Below, one piece after another: positions 19,106-28,733 of a stretch of DNA of 64,000 nucleotides. The notes under the pieces were generated by a model. That model worked only from the letters and a program-made list of their open reading frames with translations, was not told the origin of the DNA and did not search any database. Origin of the DNA: Oxalobacter sp. (GTDB taxonomy: Bacteria > Pseudomonadota > Gammaproteobacteria > Burkholderiales > Burkholderiaceae_D). The translations under genes were made by a program, and so were the position numbers. The stretch spans positions 1 through 64,000 of the forward strand of contig JAFWUI010000022.1 of assembly GCA_017524145.1 (NCBI GenBank). Direction: 5' to 3'. How positions within the stretch are numbered: the first letter of the stretch is position 1; each line of letters begins with the position of its first letter.

Positions 19106-20565
19106 AAGAAGACATCCTCATCAACATCACCCCACAGGAAACCCGTATCGCCATTGTTTCTGAAGGGAATGTCCAAGAACTGCATATCGAACGGTCACAG
19201 ACCCGGGAACTGGCTGGCAATGTCTATTTAGGACGTGTTGTCCGTGTCCTGCCTGGCATGCAGTCTGCCTTTGTGGATATTGGGCTTGAACGGGCCGCAT
19301 TCCTGCACATTGATGACATCCTTGAAGCCCATTACAACGAAGAAGGACAGAACAAAATCATCCCGATTGAACGGATGCTGCATGATGGCCAGTCTGTCAT
19401 GGTCCGCGTCATCAAGGACCCTTTAGGGACAAAAGGAGCCCGCCTCTCAACGCAGATTTCCATTGCAGGACGCCTGTTGGTCTATCTTCCACAGGAAAAA
19501 CATATCGGCATCTCACAGCGTATCGAAGATGACAAAGAACGGGAAAGCCTGAAAAAAAGGATCCAACAGTTGGTACAGCATGAAGCAGCCGGTGGATACA
19601 TCATCCGTACTATGGCTGAAGGAGCTTCTGATGATGACCTGGAATCCGATATGACATTCCTTCAGAAAATCTGGGACTCCCTGAAAGAAAAAGCCCGTAT
19701 TTCCCCTGCACCAACCCTGCTTTACAAAGACCTGACGCTGTCTGAAAGGATACTGCGCGATTTCGTACATGAAGAAACCGACCATATCCTGATTGATTCC
19801 CGGGAAGAATTCATCAAACTGCAAGAATTCGCAGAATCATATACGCCAGATATCCTGGGAAGATTGACTTGCTATGAAGGGGAACGTCCCCTGTTTGACC
19901 TATACAATGTCGAAGAAGAGATTGAACGGGCCCTCTCCCGCCGTGTTGACCTGAAATCCGGCGGCTACCTGATCATCGACCAGACAGAAGCGATGACCAC
20001 CATTGATGTGAATACCGGTGGATTCGTCAATGGCCGGAATTTCGATGACACGATTTTCAGAACCAACCTGGAAGCTGCCCATGCCATCGCCCGTCAACTG
20101 AGGCTGCGCAACCTTGGCGGTATCATCATCCTGGATTTCATCGATATGGTAAATCCAGAACACCAGCAGGCTGTATTGGAAGAGCTGCGCAAAGCGCTGT
20201 CTGTTGACCGCACCAAAGTATCCATCTCTACGATTTCTTCACTGGGTCTTGTTGAAATGACAAGGAAACGCACGCGTGAATCATTGGCACATGTCTTATG
20301 TGAACCTTGCCCCATCTGCAATGGCAAAGGGCAAATCAAGACAGCACAGACCATCTGTTATGAAATCATGCGGGACATCAGCCGTGAAGCCAAACAGTTC
20401 AGCCCACGGGAATTCCGCATCTTGGCTTCCCAGATTGTGATTGACCGTTTTCTTGAAGAAGAATCCCAACACCTTGCCGGACTTGGTGACATCATCGGCA
20501 AACCGATTTCCCTTCAGGTTGAACCTTCATACCATCAGGCGCAATATGATGTCATCCTGATGTAG
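19102..20565 (+). CDS. rng: Ribonuclease G
   Basis: RNase G is a 5'-end-dependent endoribonuclease that matures 16S rRNA and decays some mRNAs. The 487-residue length suits RNase G rather than RNase E, which has a long C-terminal scaffold. An S1 domain (GNVYLGRVVRVLPGMQSAFVDIGL) is followed by the catalytic acidic motifs MTTIDVNTGGFV and GIIILDFIDM. The zinc-link CEPCPICNGKG and a small C-terminal domain complete it. The start codon overlaps the maf stop (ATGA), marking the end of the plus-strand operon. Confidence 0.95.
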   Translation: MKEDILINITPQETRIAIVSEGNVQELHIERSQTRELAGNVYLGRVVRVLPGMQSAFVDIGLERAAFLHIDDILEAHYNEEGQNKIIPIERMLHDGQSVMVRVIKDPLGTKGARLSTQISIAGRLLVYLPQEKHIGISQRIEDDKERESLKKRIQQLVQHEAAGGYIIRTMAEGASDDDLESDMTFLQKIWDSLKEKARISPAPTLLYKDLTLSERILRDFVHEETDHILIDSREEFIKLQEFAESYTPDILGRLTCYEGERPLFDLYNVEEEIERALSRRVDLKSGGYLIIDQTEAMTTIDVNTGGFVNGRNFDDTIFRTNLEAAHAIARQLRLRNLGGIIILDFIDMVNPEHQQAVLEELRKALSVDRTKVSISTISSLGLVEMTRKRTRESLAHVLCEPCPICNGKGQIKTAQTICYEIMRDISREAKQFSPREFRILASQIVIDRFLEEESQHLAGLGDIIGKPISLQVEPSYHQAQYDVILM

Positions 20566-20597
20566 CCATTTACTGCCACTCGGCAATCGAATATTCC

Positions 20598-21626
20598 CTA
20601 AAGATACTTCGCCACAGCGGGGAAGACCCTGTCTGGATTCAGCAACTTCATGCAGTTGTGGTGCCCCAATGGACATTCCCGCTTCTGACAAGGGGCACAA
20701 GGCAGGTCAAGGGAAATGATTTCAGAATATTTCGAGAAAGGTGGTGTATGGAGGTAATCGGTCGATCCGTAGATGGCAATCACCGGTTTCTCGAACGCCG
20801 AAGCAATATGCATGAGTCCTGAATCATTGGTGACCATCAAGGTAATCTGCGAAATGACTGCGATGGCTTCCTTCAGGGATGTCTTGCCCGCCAGATTGAT
20901 GACTTCAGGAACCGATTCCTGGATAGGGTCACAGACCGCCTTATCGTTGCCGGATCCCATCAAGACAATCTGGACATCTGGATAGGCGGCAAGTATCTGT
21001 CCAGCAAGCGCTGCAAACTTGTTGTCCGGCCAACGTTTTGCGGGACCGAATTCTGCACCAGGAGCAAAAGCAATAAGACGGCGCCCCTTTTCCAGTCCCA
21101 GCTTTTCAAAGGTCTGTTTGACTTCTTCCTCTGAAGTAAACATGGCAGGAACCGGATAATCTTCACGCTTGCCAACCGTTTCAGCAGGAGCTTCTGCCAA
21201 GGCGGCATAGAAAGGAATCATCGGACGGGGATGTGCCTTGTCATCATGGTGGATGACATTGAGCAGACCATAGCGTTTCTCCCCAAGATAACCGATCCGT
21301 TCTGGAATACCTGCCATCCATGGAATCAATGCATACTAGATGGTATTGGGCAAAACATAGGCTTGGTCATAGCCTTTCTGCTTCAGCATCTTTGCCATTT
21401 TCCAGCGCTCTCCCAACTGCAGTTTGCCATGCTTGAAAGGTGTTGGAATGACTGTATGGACTTCCTTCATCGCCTGCCAGACAGGTGCAGCCCAAGCAGG
21501 TGCCAGTACATCAATCTCCACATCCTGCCACCGTTGCTTGAGCCGTTGGAGCAATGGCTGCGCCATGATGGCGTCCCCAATCCAATTCGGAGAAACAACA
21601 AGAATCCGTGAAGGTACCTTTTCCAT
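20598..21626 (-). pseudogene. waaF: ADP-heptose:LPS heptosyltransferase II, interrupted by an in-frame amber codon
   Basis: WaaF adds the second heptose to the LPS inner core. The ATG at 21626 starts MEKVPSRILVVSPNWIGDAI, and the frame runs to a TAG at 20598. At codon 97 there is a TAG (21336-21338): VLPNTI-stop-YALIPWMAGIPERIGYLG. Homologues read straight through this point (PNSFKSALVPFFAGIP in E. coli). Both halves are otherwise intact, including NDSGLMHIASAFEKPVIAIYGS and APCQKRECPLGHHNCM. The lesion is a single base in frame, so it is a recent mutation, a suppressible stop or a sequencing error. If real, deep-rough LPS or a redundant enzyme is expected. Confidence 0.88.
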
Positions 21627-21641
21627 CTGGCTTATCCGATA

Positions 21642-24600
21642 TCAACTGTATTTGATTTCTGCATCCGGGAATACGCCCTTGACAGCATTCAGGCAATCAT
21701 CCGACGGCCTGAGGCGCCATGCATCACTGAAGACAATCTGGCACTGCCCTTGCCGGGTGGCATAATCCGCCCTGACCTGCAACCCTTTCTCTCCCAAATA
21801 AGGCGTGAACAACGCTTTGATTGCTTCAACAGCATGCCCTTCAGGCAGAGAGAAATGGAGGAACTTGCCAAATTGGCAACGGGATTCTTCAAGATTGAGG
21901 ACTTCCTCTGCTGTCACCCGCAGTCCCCCTGAGAACTTGTCTTCAGAAACCCTGCCAAACACCAACAGGAATTCATCCTGCACAACAGATGAACGGCGCT
22001 CTTCAATCAGGTCATCAAACAACGAAACATCAATTTTGGCAGTACCATCATCCAATGTGACAACCATCAACCTGCCCCGCTGTGTCTGCTGGATACGTGA
22101 ACCAGCGACAACACCTGCCAACCATTGCGCATCACGGGAAGCCTTGAGGTTCTTAAGGCGGGAACGGGTATAGTGCCTGGACTCTTCAATATGAGAATCA
22201 AAGAAGTGCCCTGTCAGACAGAATCCCAGTACAGCCTTTTCTTCCTGAAGCCGCTTTTTGTTGCTCCAAGCAGGGACATTGGCATATTCGACAACATTCT
22301 GGACTGTTTCTTCATCACCGAACAAGCTTGCCTGATTGGCAGATGCTGCCATCTGGTCTGCCGCTTCAATCGCCAATCCGACAGATTCCAATAAGACTCC
22401 CCGGTCTTTTCCCAGCGGATCAAAGGCCCCAGCACAGATCAAGGCTTCAATCGTACGGCGGTTGACCTGATGACGGTCAACACGTGCACAGAAATCAAAC
22501 AGGTCTTTATAAGGTTCAGACTGCCGCCCCTCAACAATGGCCTGGACAGCGCCTTCTCCAGTTCCCTTGACTGCACCCAACCCATAACGTATCTGGGATG
22601 CCGTATCCCCTTCCTTGTCCTTCGGGGAACGCACAGGACGGAAATAATAGACCGACTCATTGATATCGGGAGGCAGGATGGTCAACCCGCAGACATCTTG
22701 GGCATCCTGCACCATGATATGGACCTTGTCGGTATCATCCATTGCCAACGACATATTCGCAGCCATGAAGGCAGCAGGATGATGGCATTTCAAATACGCT
22801 GTCTGATAAGAAAGCAGGGCATAGGCGGTTGCATGGGACTTGTTGAAACCATAACCTGCAAATTTTTCCATCAGGTCAAAGATTTCATCTGCCTTGGCTG
22901 CCGGTACATTGTTCTTGGCTGCACCATCCCGGAAGACCTGACGGTGTTTTGCCATGGCAGCAGGATCCTTTTTCCCCATCGCACGGCGCAACAGGTCAGC
23001 GCCCCCAAGGGTATAGCCGCCAATAATCTGCGCCATCTGCATGACCTGTTCCTGATAGATCATGATGCCATAGGTCTCTTCCAAGATACCCTTTGTCCGT
23101 TCATCAGGATATTCAAAGGCTTCCCCATGTTTGCGCCGGCAATAATCAGGAATCAGCTCCATCGGACCCGGGCGGTACAATGCCACCAATGCAATGATGT
23201 CCTCAAACCGGTCCGGTTTCGCATCTTTCAGCATCCCCTGCATTCCCCGGCTTTCAAGCTGGAACACCGAAACCGTCTTGGCATCAGTCAGCAGCTGGAA
23301 TGTCGGCTTGTCATCAAGCGGGATATCATCCAGTGAGAAATTTTCCATACCCGGGTCGAATTCCCGGATATAACGCACTGCCAAGTCAAGGATAGTCAGC
23401 GTCGTCAACCCCAGAAAGTCGAACTTGACCAACCCAACCGCCTCGACATCATATTTGTCATAATGGGAAACGACACCGGCATCACCGCCTTGGGTATAGA
23501 GTGGGCAGAAATCCGTCAGTTTACCCGGTGCAATCAGCACCCCCCCGGCATGCATACCGACATTCCGGGTAATCCCTTCGACCTGCTCCGCCAGTCCCAG
23601 CAGTTCATGGACTTCTTCTTCATTCTTTTCACGTTCCGCCAACTGCGGTTCTTCTTTCAGGGCATCCTTGATTGTGACCTGCTTCCCTGGCTTGAAAGGA
23701 ATGAGTTTTGAAATGCCATCACAGAAACCATATCCCAAGTCAAGCACCCGACCGACATCACGGACAGCGGCTTTTGCCGCCATCGTACCGAATGTCGCAA
23801 TCTGGGAAACCGCATCATGCCCATAACGGTCCTTGACATACTGGATGACACGGTCACGCCCATGCTGGCAGAAATCGATATCGAAGTCAGGCATGGAAAC
23901 ACGTTCTGGATTCAGGAAACGTTCAAACAGCAGGTTGTAACGGATAGGGTCAAGGTTGGTGATCAGCAGGGAATACGCAACCAAAGAACCTGCACCGGAA
24001 CCACGCCCCGGTCCCACAGGCACACCATTGTTCTTCGCCCATTGGATGAAGTCTGCCACGATGAGGAAATATCCGGGGAACCCCATCTTGATGATGACAT
24101 CAATCTCATATTCCAGACGCTCATCATAGACCTTGCGTTTGGCATTGCGTTCTGCTTCATCCGGGAAAAGCTCCACCAACCGCTTCTCAAGCCCTTCACG
24201 TGCCTGCTGGGCCATGAAATCATCCAGCGACATCCCATCCGGGGTCGGGAACTGAGGCAGTTTATGTTCACCGAGCACCAAAGTCAGTGAACAGCGCTTG
24301 GCAATCTCAACAGAGTTCTGCAACGCCTCCGGCATATCGGCAAACAATTGAGCCATCTGTTCCTGCGTCTGGAAACACTGGTTTTCATTGAACAGATGCG
24401 GACGTTTTTCGTTTGCCAGGATTTCACCTTCTGCAATACAGATACGGGCCTCATGGGCTCGGAACTGTTCAGCGGACAGGAACTGGACTGGATGCGTTGC
24501 AACAACCGGCAGACCGACTGCCTGTGCCAGCTGTTTCACCTGACGGATATAGACATCTTCCTTGGGCTGGCCGGAACGCTGCACTTCCAGATAGAAGGCA

Positions 24601-25106
24601 TTTGGGAAGATTGCCATCCATTCACGGGCAAAATGTTCAGCTCCTGCCACATTCCCTGCATCCAATGCCTGACCGATATCCCCCATCATGGCGCCAGACA
24701 AGGCAATCATGCCCGTATCACCAGATGCCCGTTTCAGGTCCCTCAACCATTCACGCCTGACTTCTGCGCGCCCTTTATACTGGTTCTCAAGCCATGCCTT
24801 GGTCAGCAGCTCACAAAGGTTGTGATACCCTTGGTTTTTCCGGACAAGCAGCAACAGGCGGGAAGGCTTATCGCGGTCAGCATCATTGGTAATCCAGACA
24901 TCACACCCTGCAATGGGCTTGATTCCCTGTTTGCGGGCAGCCTTGTAGAACTTGATCAGTCCAAACAGGTTGGAAAGGTCCGTCAATGCCACAGCCGGTT
25001 GTGCATCCTTTGCCGCCGCATCAATGATTTCATCAATGCGTACAAGCCCATCCACAATCGAATACTCGGAATGCAGACGCAGATGCACAAATCTTGGATC
25101 AGTCAT
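21642..25106 (-). CDS. dnaE: DNA polymerase III alpha subunit
   Basis: DnaE is the replicative polymerase. At 1154 residues it is full length. The PHP domain opens at FVHLRLHSEYSIVDGLVRID. The polymerase aspartates are in RVSMPDFDIDFCQHG (about residue 400) and VKFDFLGLTTL (about 550). The thumb/fingers motif LLRRAMGKKDPAAMAKHR and the tandem helix-hairpin-helix part follow. A C-terminal OB fold is seen in VAGVVAGSRIQQTQRGRLMV, then DDGTAKIDVSLF. The waaF ATG lies only 15 bp downstream of the dnaE stop, so they may be co-transcribed. Confidence 0.97.
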   Translation of the reverse strand: MTDPRFVHLRLHSEYSIVDGLVRIDEIIDAAAKDAQPAVALTDLSNLFGLIKFYKAARKQGIKPIAGCDVWITNDADRDKPSRLLLLVRKNQGYHNLCELLTKAWLENQYKGRAEVRREWLRDLKRASGDTGMIALSGAMMGDIGQALDAGNVAGAEHFAREWMAIFPNAFYLEVQRSGQPKEDVYIRQVKQLAQAVGLPVVATHPVQFLSAEQFRAHEARICIAEGEILANEKRPHLFNENQCFQTQEQMAQLFADMPEALQNSVEIAKRCSLTLVLGEHKLPQFPTPDGMSLDDFMAQQAREGLEKRLVELFPDEAERNAKRKVYDERLEYEIDVIIKMGFPGYFLIVADFIQWAKNNGVPVGPGRGSGAGSLVAYSLLITNLDPIRYNLLFERFLNPERVSMPDFDIDFCQHGRDRVIQYVKDRYGHDAVSQIATFGTMAAKAAVRDVGRVLDLGYGFCDGISKLIPFKPGKQVTIKDALKEEPQLAEREKNEEEVHELLGLAEQVEGITRNVGMHAGGVLIAPGKLTDFCPLYTQGGDAGVVSHYDKYDVEAVGLVKFDFLGLTTLTILDLAVRYIREFDPGMENFSLDDIPLDDKPTFQLLTDAKTVSVFQLESRGMQGMLKDAKPDRFEDIIALVALYRPGPMELIPDYCRRKHGEAFEYPDERTKGILEETYGIMIYQEQVMQMAQIIGGYTLGGADLLRRAMGKKDPAAMAKHRQVFRDGAAKNNVPAAKADEIFDLMEKFAGYGFNKSHATAYALLSYQTAYLKCHHPAAFMAANMSLAMDDTDKVHIMVQDAQDVCGLTILPPDINESVYYFRPVRSPKDKEGDTASQIRYGLGAVKGTGEGAVQAIVEGRQSEPYKDLFDFCARVDRHQVNRRTIEALICAGAFDPLGKDRGVLLESVGLAIEAADQMAASANQASLFGDEETVQNVVEYANVPAWSNKKRLQEEKAVLGFCLTGHFFDSHIEESRHYTRSRLKNLKASRDAQWLAGVVAGSRIQQTQRGRLMVVTLDDGTAKIDVSLFDDLIEERRSSVVQDEFLLVFGRVSEDKFSGGLRVTAEEVLNLEESRCQFGKFLHFSLPEGHAVEAIKALFTPYLGEKGLQVRADYATRQGQCQIVFSDAWRLRPSDDCLNAVKGVFPDAEIKYS

Positions 25107-25156
25107 GGCCTACCCTATCTGTTATGGTACACAGTCCAGAGGCTGTTCCCCACCAA

Positions 25157-26566
25157 TCATTCTGTTTTCTTCGGTCCCCCGCCAAGCAGGAAAGCCAATG
25201 GTTTCTCCTTCGATTTCACAGGAGAAGACGGTTTTGCCCCTGTCTGGGTTTCCGGTTCATAAGGACGGTCAAACCAAGGATCTTCAGATTTCTTCTTCAT
25301 CAGCCCGACTGAATGGTAAGGTCCCAACTCCGGCCGTTCATACCGTCCAGCATGACCACCTGGTTTCATGGCATATTCCCTGGGATTGAAACCTTCCGGC
25401 ACAACTGGAGACAGTTTCTTACGGGTCAGCTTCTCGATTTCCGCCAGCAGTTTCGTATCTTTGTCGGTATAGAAAGAAACAGCTGTCCCTTGGGCTCCTG
25501 CCCGGCCAGTCCTGCCGATACGGTGGACATAATCCTCTGCGACATAAGGCAGTTCAAAATTGATGACGAACGGCAGGTCTTCGATATGCAGTCCCCGTGC
25601 AGCCACATCCGTCGCCACCAAGACATTCACTTCCCCATTCCTGAAAGATTCCAGCACTGCCATACGCTCCTGCTGTGTCCGGTCGCCGTGGATGGCTGAA
25701 GCCTTGATACCCCCCCTGCGTTCAAGCCAACGGGCAAGGCGGGATGCCCCCAGTTTCGTATTGGTGAAAATCAACGTCTGCTCATTTGGATGCTTCTTCA
25801 ACAGGAACTCAACCAATGCCCCTTTGTCATCATCTGCCACATGATAGACAATCTGCTGGACTGTATCGGCTGTCGCATTCTTCCGGGCCACTTCCACAGA
25901 AACCGGATCAGTCAGGAACTGCTTTGCCAATTTCCGGATTTCATCGGTGAATGTCGCTGAAAACAGCAGGTTCTGGCGCTGTTTGGGCAACAGGCTCACA
26001 ATCCGCTGGAGGTCTGGCATAAATCCCATATCCAACATACGGTCAGCTTCATCAAGCACCAGCACCTGCGTCTGGTTCAGGCTGACATTCTTCTGCTGGA
26101 CATGGTCCAGCAGACGGCCTGGCGTTGCAATCAGCACCTCACACCCTGCCCGCAAGGCGCCCGTCTGGGTCGACATATCAATCCCGCCAAACACAACCGC
26201 AACCCTCAGCGTTGTGTATTTGGCATAGTTCTTGATATCTTCATAAACCTGGTCTGCCAACTCACGCGTTGGAACCAGCACCAGCATCCGGACAGGGTGC
26301 CGGGCAGGGGAAACGCTGGTATTGGCAAAATACAGAAGCGATTGCAACACCGGCAAGGAATACCCAGCTGTCTTACCCGTCCCTGTCTGGGCAGCGCCCA
26401 TGACATCTTTTCCTTCCAGCACATATGGAATCGCCTTGGATTGAATCGGTGTCGGGGTCTTGTACCCTAAATCCGCCAAAGCCTTCAAGATTTCTGAAGA
26501 CAAACCAAACTGGCTGAAACCACCTTGTTCCTTTTCTGCCACTGCCGCTTGCTGTAAATCAGACAT
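25157..26566 (-). CDS. rhlE: DEAD-box RNA helicase, RhlE type
   Basis: The ATG at 26566 gives 469 residues. Helicase motifs appear in order: Q motif FGLSSEILKALADLGYKTPTPIQ, Walker A AAQTGTGKTAGYSLP, PTRELADQV, VLDEADRMLDMGF, LLFSATF, IFTNTKLGASRLA, ATDVAARGLHIEDLP, HRIGRTGRAG. The C-terminal tail is basic and Pro/Lys-rich, as in RhlE proteins that act in ribosome assembly and RNA decay. The tail ends in KSKEKPLAFLLGGGPKKTE. In-frame codons upstream to 26695 lack a plausible start. Confidence 0.92.
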   Translation of the reverse strand: MSDLQQAAVAEKEQGGFSQFGLSSEILKALADLGYKTPTPIQSKAIPYVLEGKDVMGAAQTGTGKTAGYSLPVLQSLLYFANTSVSPARHPVRMLVLVPTRELADQVYEDIKNYAKYTTLRVAVVFGGIDMSTQTGALRAGCEVLIATPGRLLDHVQQKNVSLNQTQVLVLDEADRMLDMGFMPDLQRIVSLLPKQRQNLLFSATFTDEIRKLAKQFLTDPVSVEVARKNATADTVQQIVYHVADDDKGALVEFLLKKHPNEQTLIFTNTKLGASRLARWLERRGGIKASAIHGDRTQQERMAVLESFRNGEVNVLVATDVAARGLHIEDLPFVINFELPYVAEDYVHRIGRTGRAGAQGTAVSFYTDKDTKLLAEIEKLTRKKLSPVVPEGFNPREYAMKPGGHAGRYERPELGPYHSVGLMKKKSEDPWFDRPYEPETQTGAKPSSPVKSKEKPLAFLLGGGPKKTE

Positions 26567-26877
26567 AACCTGCAAACCGAAACTTCCAAAAAAATAAATA
26601 CAATCCTGCCATCCACCGGTAAAAACAATGGACAACAATCCAGTGCTGTATTTTACGGCATCCCTTGTCAACATGCCTTGCCATATATCAAGCACGGACT
26701 CACTTTTACTGCCAGACAGTCCCCTTCAGGACAGATATCTGGCGACAGGGCTGGACTGGAATGCCGGCAACCCATCTTTCCCCAAGGTATATAATTGGCT
26801 TCTTTCAGAACCCGTTGTCCCTGCTGGCATAAGGAGCCTCTCCTGAACAGGGCAGCATCGGCAGGATAACTTTGGAA
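26567..26877. other. Divergent intergenic region between rhlE and the BASS transporter
   Basis: This 311-bp stretch must hold the promoters of the two divergent genes. A 72-codon plus-strand reading frame (26628-26846) has no recognisable similarity and looks accidental. I see no RNA gene, repeat or convincing operator. Confidence 0.5.
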
Positions 26878-27834
26878 ATGCTGTCATCCGTCATCCGTAC
26901 CTTCAGAAACTGGACCTTACCAATCGCGATGGTGGCTGGCGGCATCGGTTACCCGTTTTTCCAGCACCTTTCCCCCCTGTTGCCTTACCTGATTTTTGTC
27001 ATGCTGACAGTGACATTCTGCAAAGTTGCCTTGACAGATATCCGTATCACCTTCTTGCATATAATCCTGCTATCCATCCAGATTGCCGGTGCCATCGGTA
27101 TCTATTACGCCCTGCATGATATCAATGTATGGGTTGCTGAAGGGATGATGATCTGCATCATTGCCCCAACGGCAACAGCAGCTGCGGTCATCACGGATAA
27201 ATTAGGGGGCAGCGCAGCATCCATCACCAGCTTCACCCTACTCAGCAATATCGGCTGTGCACTGACAGCACCTGCCCTGTTCCCTATCATCCATCCATTA
27301 GGTGTGGAAACAGATTACTGGCATTCGGTACTGCTCATCATGCAGCAGGTATTCCCCCTGCTGATCTGCCCTTTCCTGGCAGCAATGTGCCTCAGGCGAT
27401 TCTTTCCAAAACTGAACAGCCGCATACTGGACTTCCCAGATACAGCCTTTTACCTATGGGCGGTCACCATTACCATCCTGATGGGAAAAACCATCGCAGC
27501 AGCCATTGAAGAACAGGAAAACCTGATATTGCAGCTATGGATTGCCATCGCATCATTGGCAGTATGCTGCCTGCAATTCGGCATCGGAAAACTGATCGGT
27601 ACACACTGGAACATGCGCATCACCAGTGGCCAGGCACTGGGACAGAAAAACACGGTTTTCGCCATCTGGCTCGCCCATACCTATATGACACCGGTATCTG
27701 CCATTGGGGCAGGTGCCTACGTTGTCTGGCAGAACATCATCAATTCATGGCAGCTCTGGCATCAACGGAAACAGATGGAAAACGGCAAGGCAGCCCCTAC
27801 TCAGAAAGAAGGACAGCAAAAGCCTCAGGCATAA
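26878..27834 (+). CDS. BASS-family (bile acid:sodium symporter-like) membrane transporter
   Basis: The 318-residue protein is almost wholly hydrophobic, with about nine or ten membrane segments in a pattern typical of the BASS/SBF fold. Diagnostic segments are IIAPTATAAAVITDKLGGS near residue 100, in the broken helix of the first repeat, and GQKNTVFAIWLAHTYMTPVS near residue 255, in the second. Relatives carry organic anions with sodium; the substrate here cannot be told. I use the ATG at 26878 rather than the TTG six bases earlier. A hairpin sits right at the stop and may serve both this and the convergent gene. Confidence 0.8.
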   Translation: MLSSVIRTFRNWTLPIAMVAGGIGYPFFQHLSPLLPYLIFVMLTVTFCKVALTDIRITFLHIILLSIQIAGAIGIYYALHDINVWVAEGMMICIIAPTATAAAVITDKLGGSAASITSFTLLSNIGCALTAPALFPIIHPLGVETDYWHSVLLIMQQVFPLLICPFLAAMCLRRFFPKLNSRILDFPDTAFYLWAVTITILMGKTIAAAIEEQENLILQLWIAIASLAVCCLQFGIGKLIGTHWNMRITSGQALGQKNTVFAIWLAHTYMTPVSAIGAGAYVVWQNIINSWQLWHQRKQMENGKAAPTQKEGQQKPQA

Positions 27835-27857
27835 AAAAGGGGCATGGAATACCCCTT
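27833..27857 (-). terminator. Terminator of the lipoprotein gene at 27884 (minus strand)
   Basis: The stem AAGGGG/CCCCTT around a 9-nt loop is followed, on the minus strand, by a run of six T. It overlaps the stop region of the BASS gene on the other strand. Confidence 0.6.
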
Positions 27858-27883
27858 CTGTCCATCATCCAAACACCGCAAGG

Positions 27884-28690
27884 TCACTCAACAATCGGGT
27901 AATCTTTCGGAGGGACATACTGTCCTTTCTGCGAACTGAACTGGATAGCGTACTTCCTGGGTGAAAGCTTTTTGCCATCCATCTCACCACTGACCGTCAC
28001 CGTCAATGGATAATGTTCTGCATTCTCATCGGTCTTATCGACTTCAACCTTGCCTTCAAGCTTAGTGACCCGGTTTACCTTGGCGTCTGGTTCTGCAGCA
28101 GCCGTATCGTCATACACGGTCTGCACACTGCCCATATCCTTGACCTGGCCATCCTGGACACCATAAAAAGAGACCCCGGCAAGCGTCTGTCCCTGGTCGG
28201 AAACATTCTTATCGATCTTCCAGCCATAGACATCCTTGCCTAACTGGACAAACGTCCCCTCAGTTGCATTGCCCTGGACTTCCTCACTCTGGGTCTGGGC
28301 GATGACTTTGTATTCACCGTTTTCAGGCTTGACAGCAAACATACCGACCATACCTTTTTCCTGCTCAGGCTTTGTGCTGTCTGCACTCTCACCGGTTGCC
28401 AGCAGATAGACCTTTTCCCCTTCATCAGTCATCACCGACTCAACGGAAGCCACCTTCATGCAATAATTGGTCTTGTCCGCAGCCTGGACCACCCAACAGG
28501 ATTTATTGCTGTCATATTTCTTGTAGGTATCTTTCAGAACCCTTGTCCCCAGATCCGAAAGTTCCTGTTTGGACAGCTTGGTACCTTGGGGCTTTGACCC
28601 AACAGGCTGCTCATCCTTCTTGCCACAACCCGCCAATACCAATGCCATGACAGGAATGGCAACCCATCCAAGAAAGTATCTGTTTTTCAT
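27884..28690 (-). CDS. Predicted lipoprotein, paralogue of the upstream gene
   Basis: The 268-residue protein has a lipoprotein signal (MKNRYFLGWVAIPVMALVLA followed by GC; lipobox LAGC, Cys22). The mature part is unrecognised but shares a clear pattern with its upstream neighbour: LSDLGTRVLKDTYKKYDSNK, SCWVVQAADKTNYCMKVAS, KVYLLATGE, GMVGMFAVKPENGEYKVIAQ and a C-terminal SPRKYAIQFSSQKGQYVPPKDYP. Two cysteines in the first half (SCW and YCMK) are conserved between the two and could form a disulphide. The two genes are about 40 bp apart on the same strand, a tandem duplication. Function unknown. Confidence 0.8.
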   Translation of the reverse strand: MKNRYFLGWVAIPVMALVLAGCGKKDEQPVGSKPQGTKLSKQELSDLGTRVLKDTYKKYDSNKSCWVVQAADKTNYCMKVASVESVMTDEGEKVYLLATGESADSTKPEQEKGMVGMFAVKPENGEYKVIAQTQSEEVQGNATEGTFVQLGKDVYGWKIDKNVSDQGQTLAGVSFYGVQDGQVKDMGSVQTVYDDTAAAEPDAKVNRVTKLEGKVEVDKTDENAEHYPLTVTVSGEMDGKKLSPRKYAIQFSSQKGQYVPPKDYPIVE

Positions 28691-28733
28691 GCCTTACGAC
28701 TCCTTTTATCCTTCCCCAGCAAACGGGCTTTCC

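Noticed and set aside
21336..21338. Pyrrolysine or other recoding at the waaF TAG
   Set aside because: No recoding signal or pylT-like RNA is visible, and homologues have an ordinary residue there; a mutation or error is simpler.
26628..26846. A 72-codon ORF between rhlE and the BASS transporter
   Set aside because: No ribosome-binding site, signal or similarity; the sequence looks like promoter DNA.
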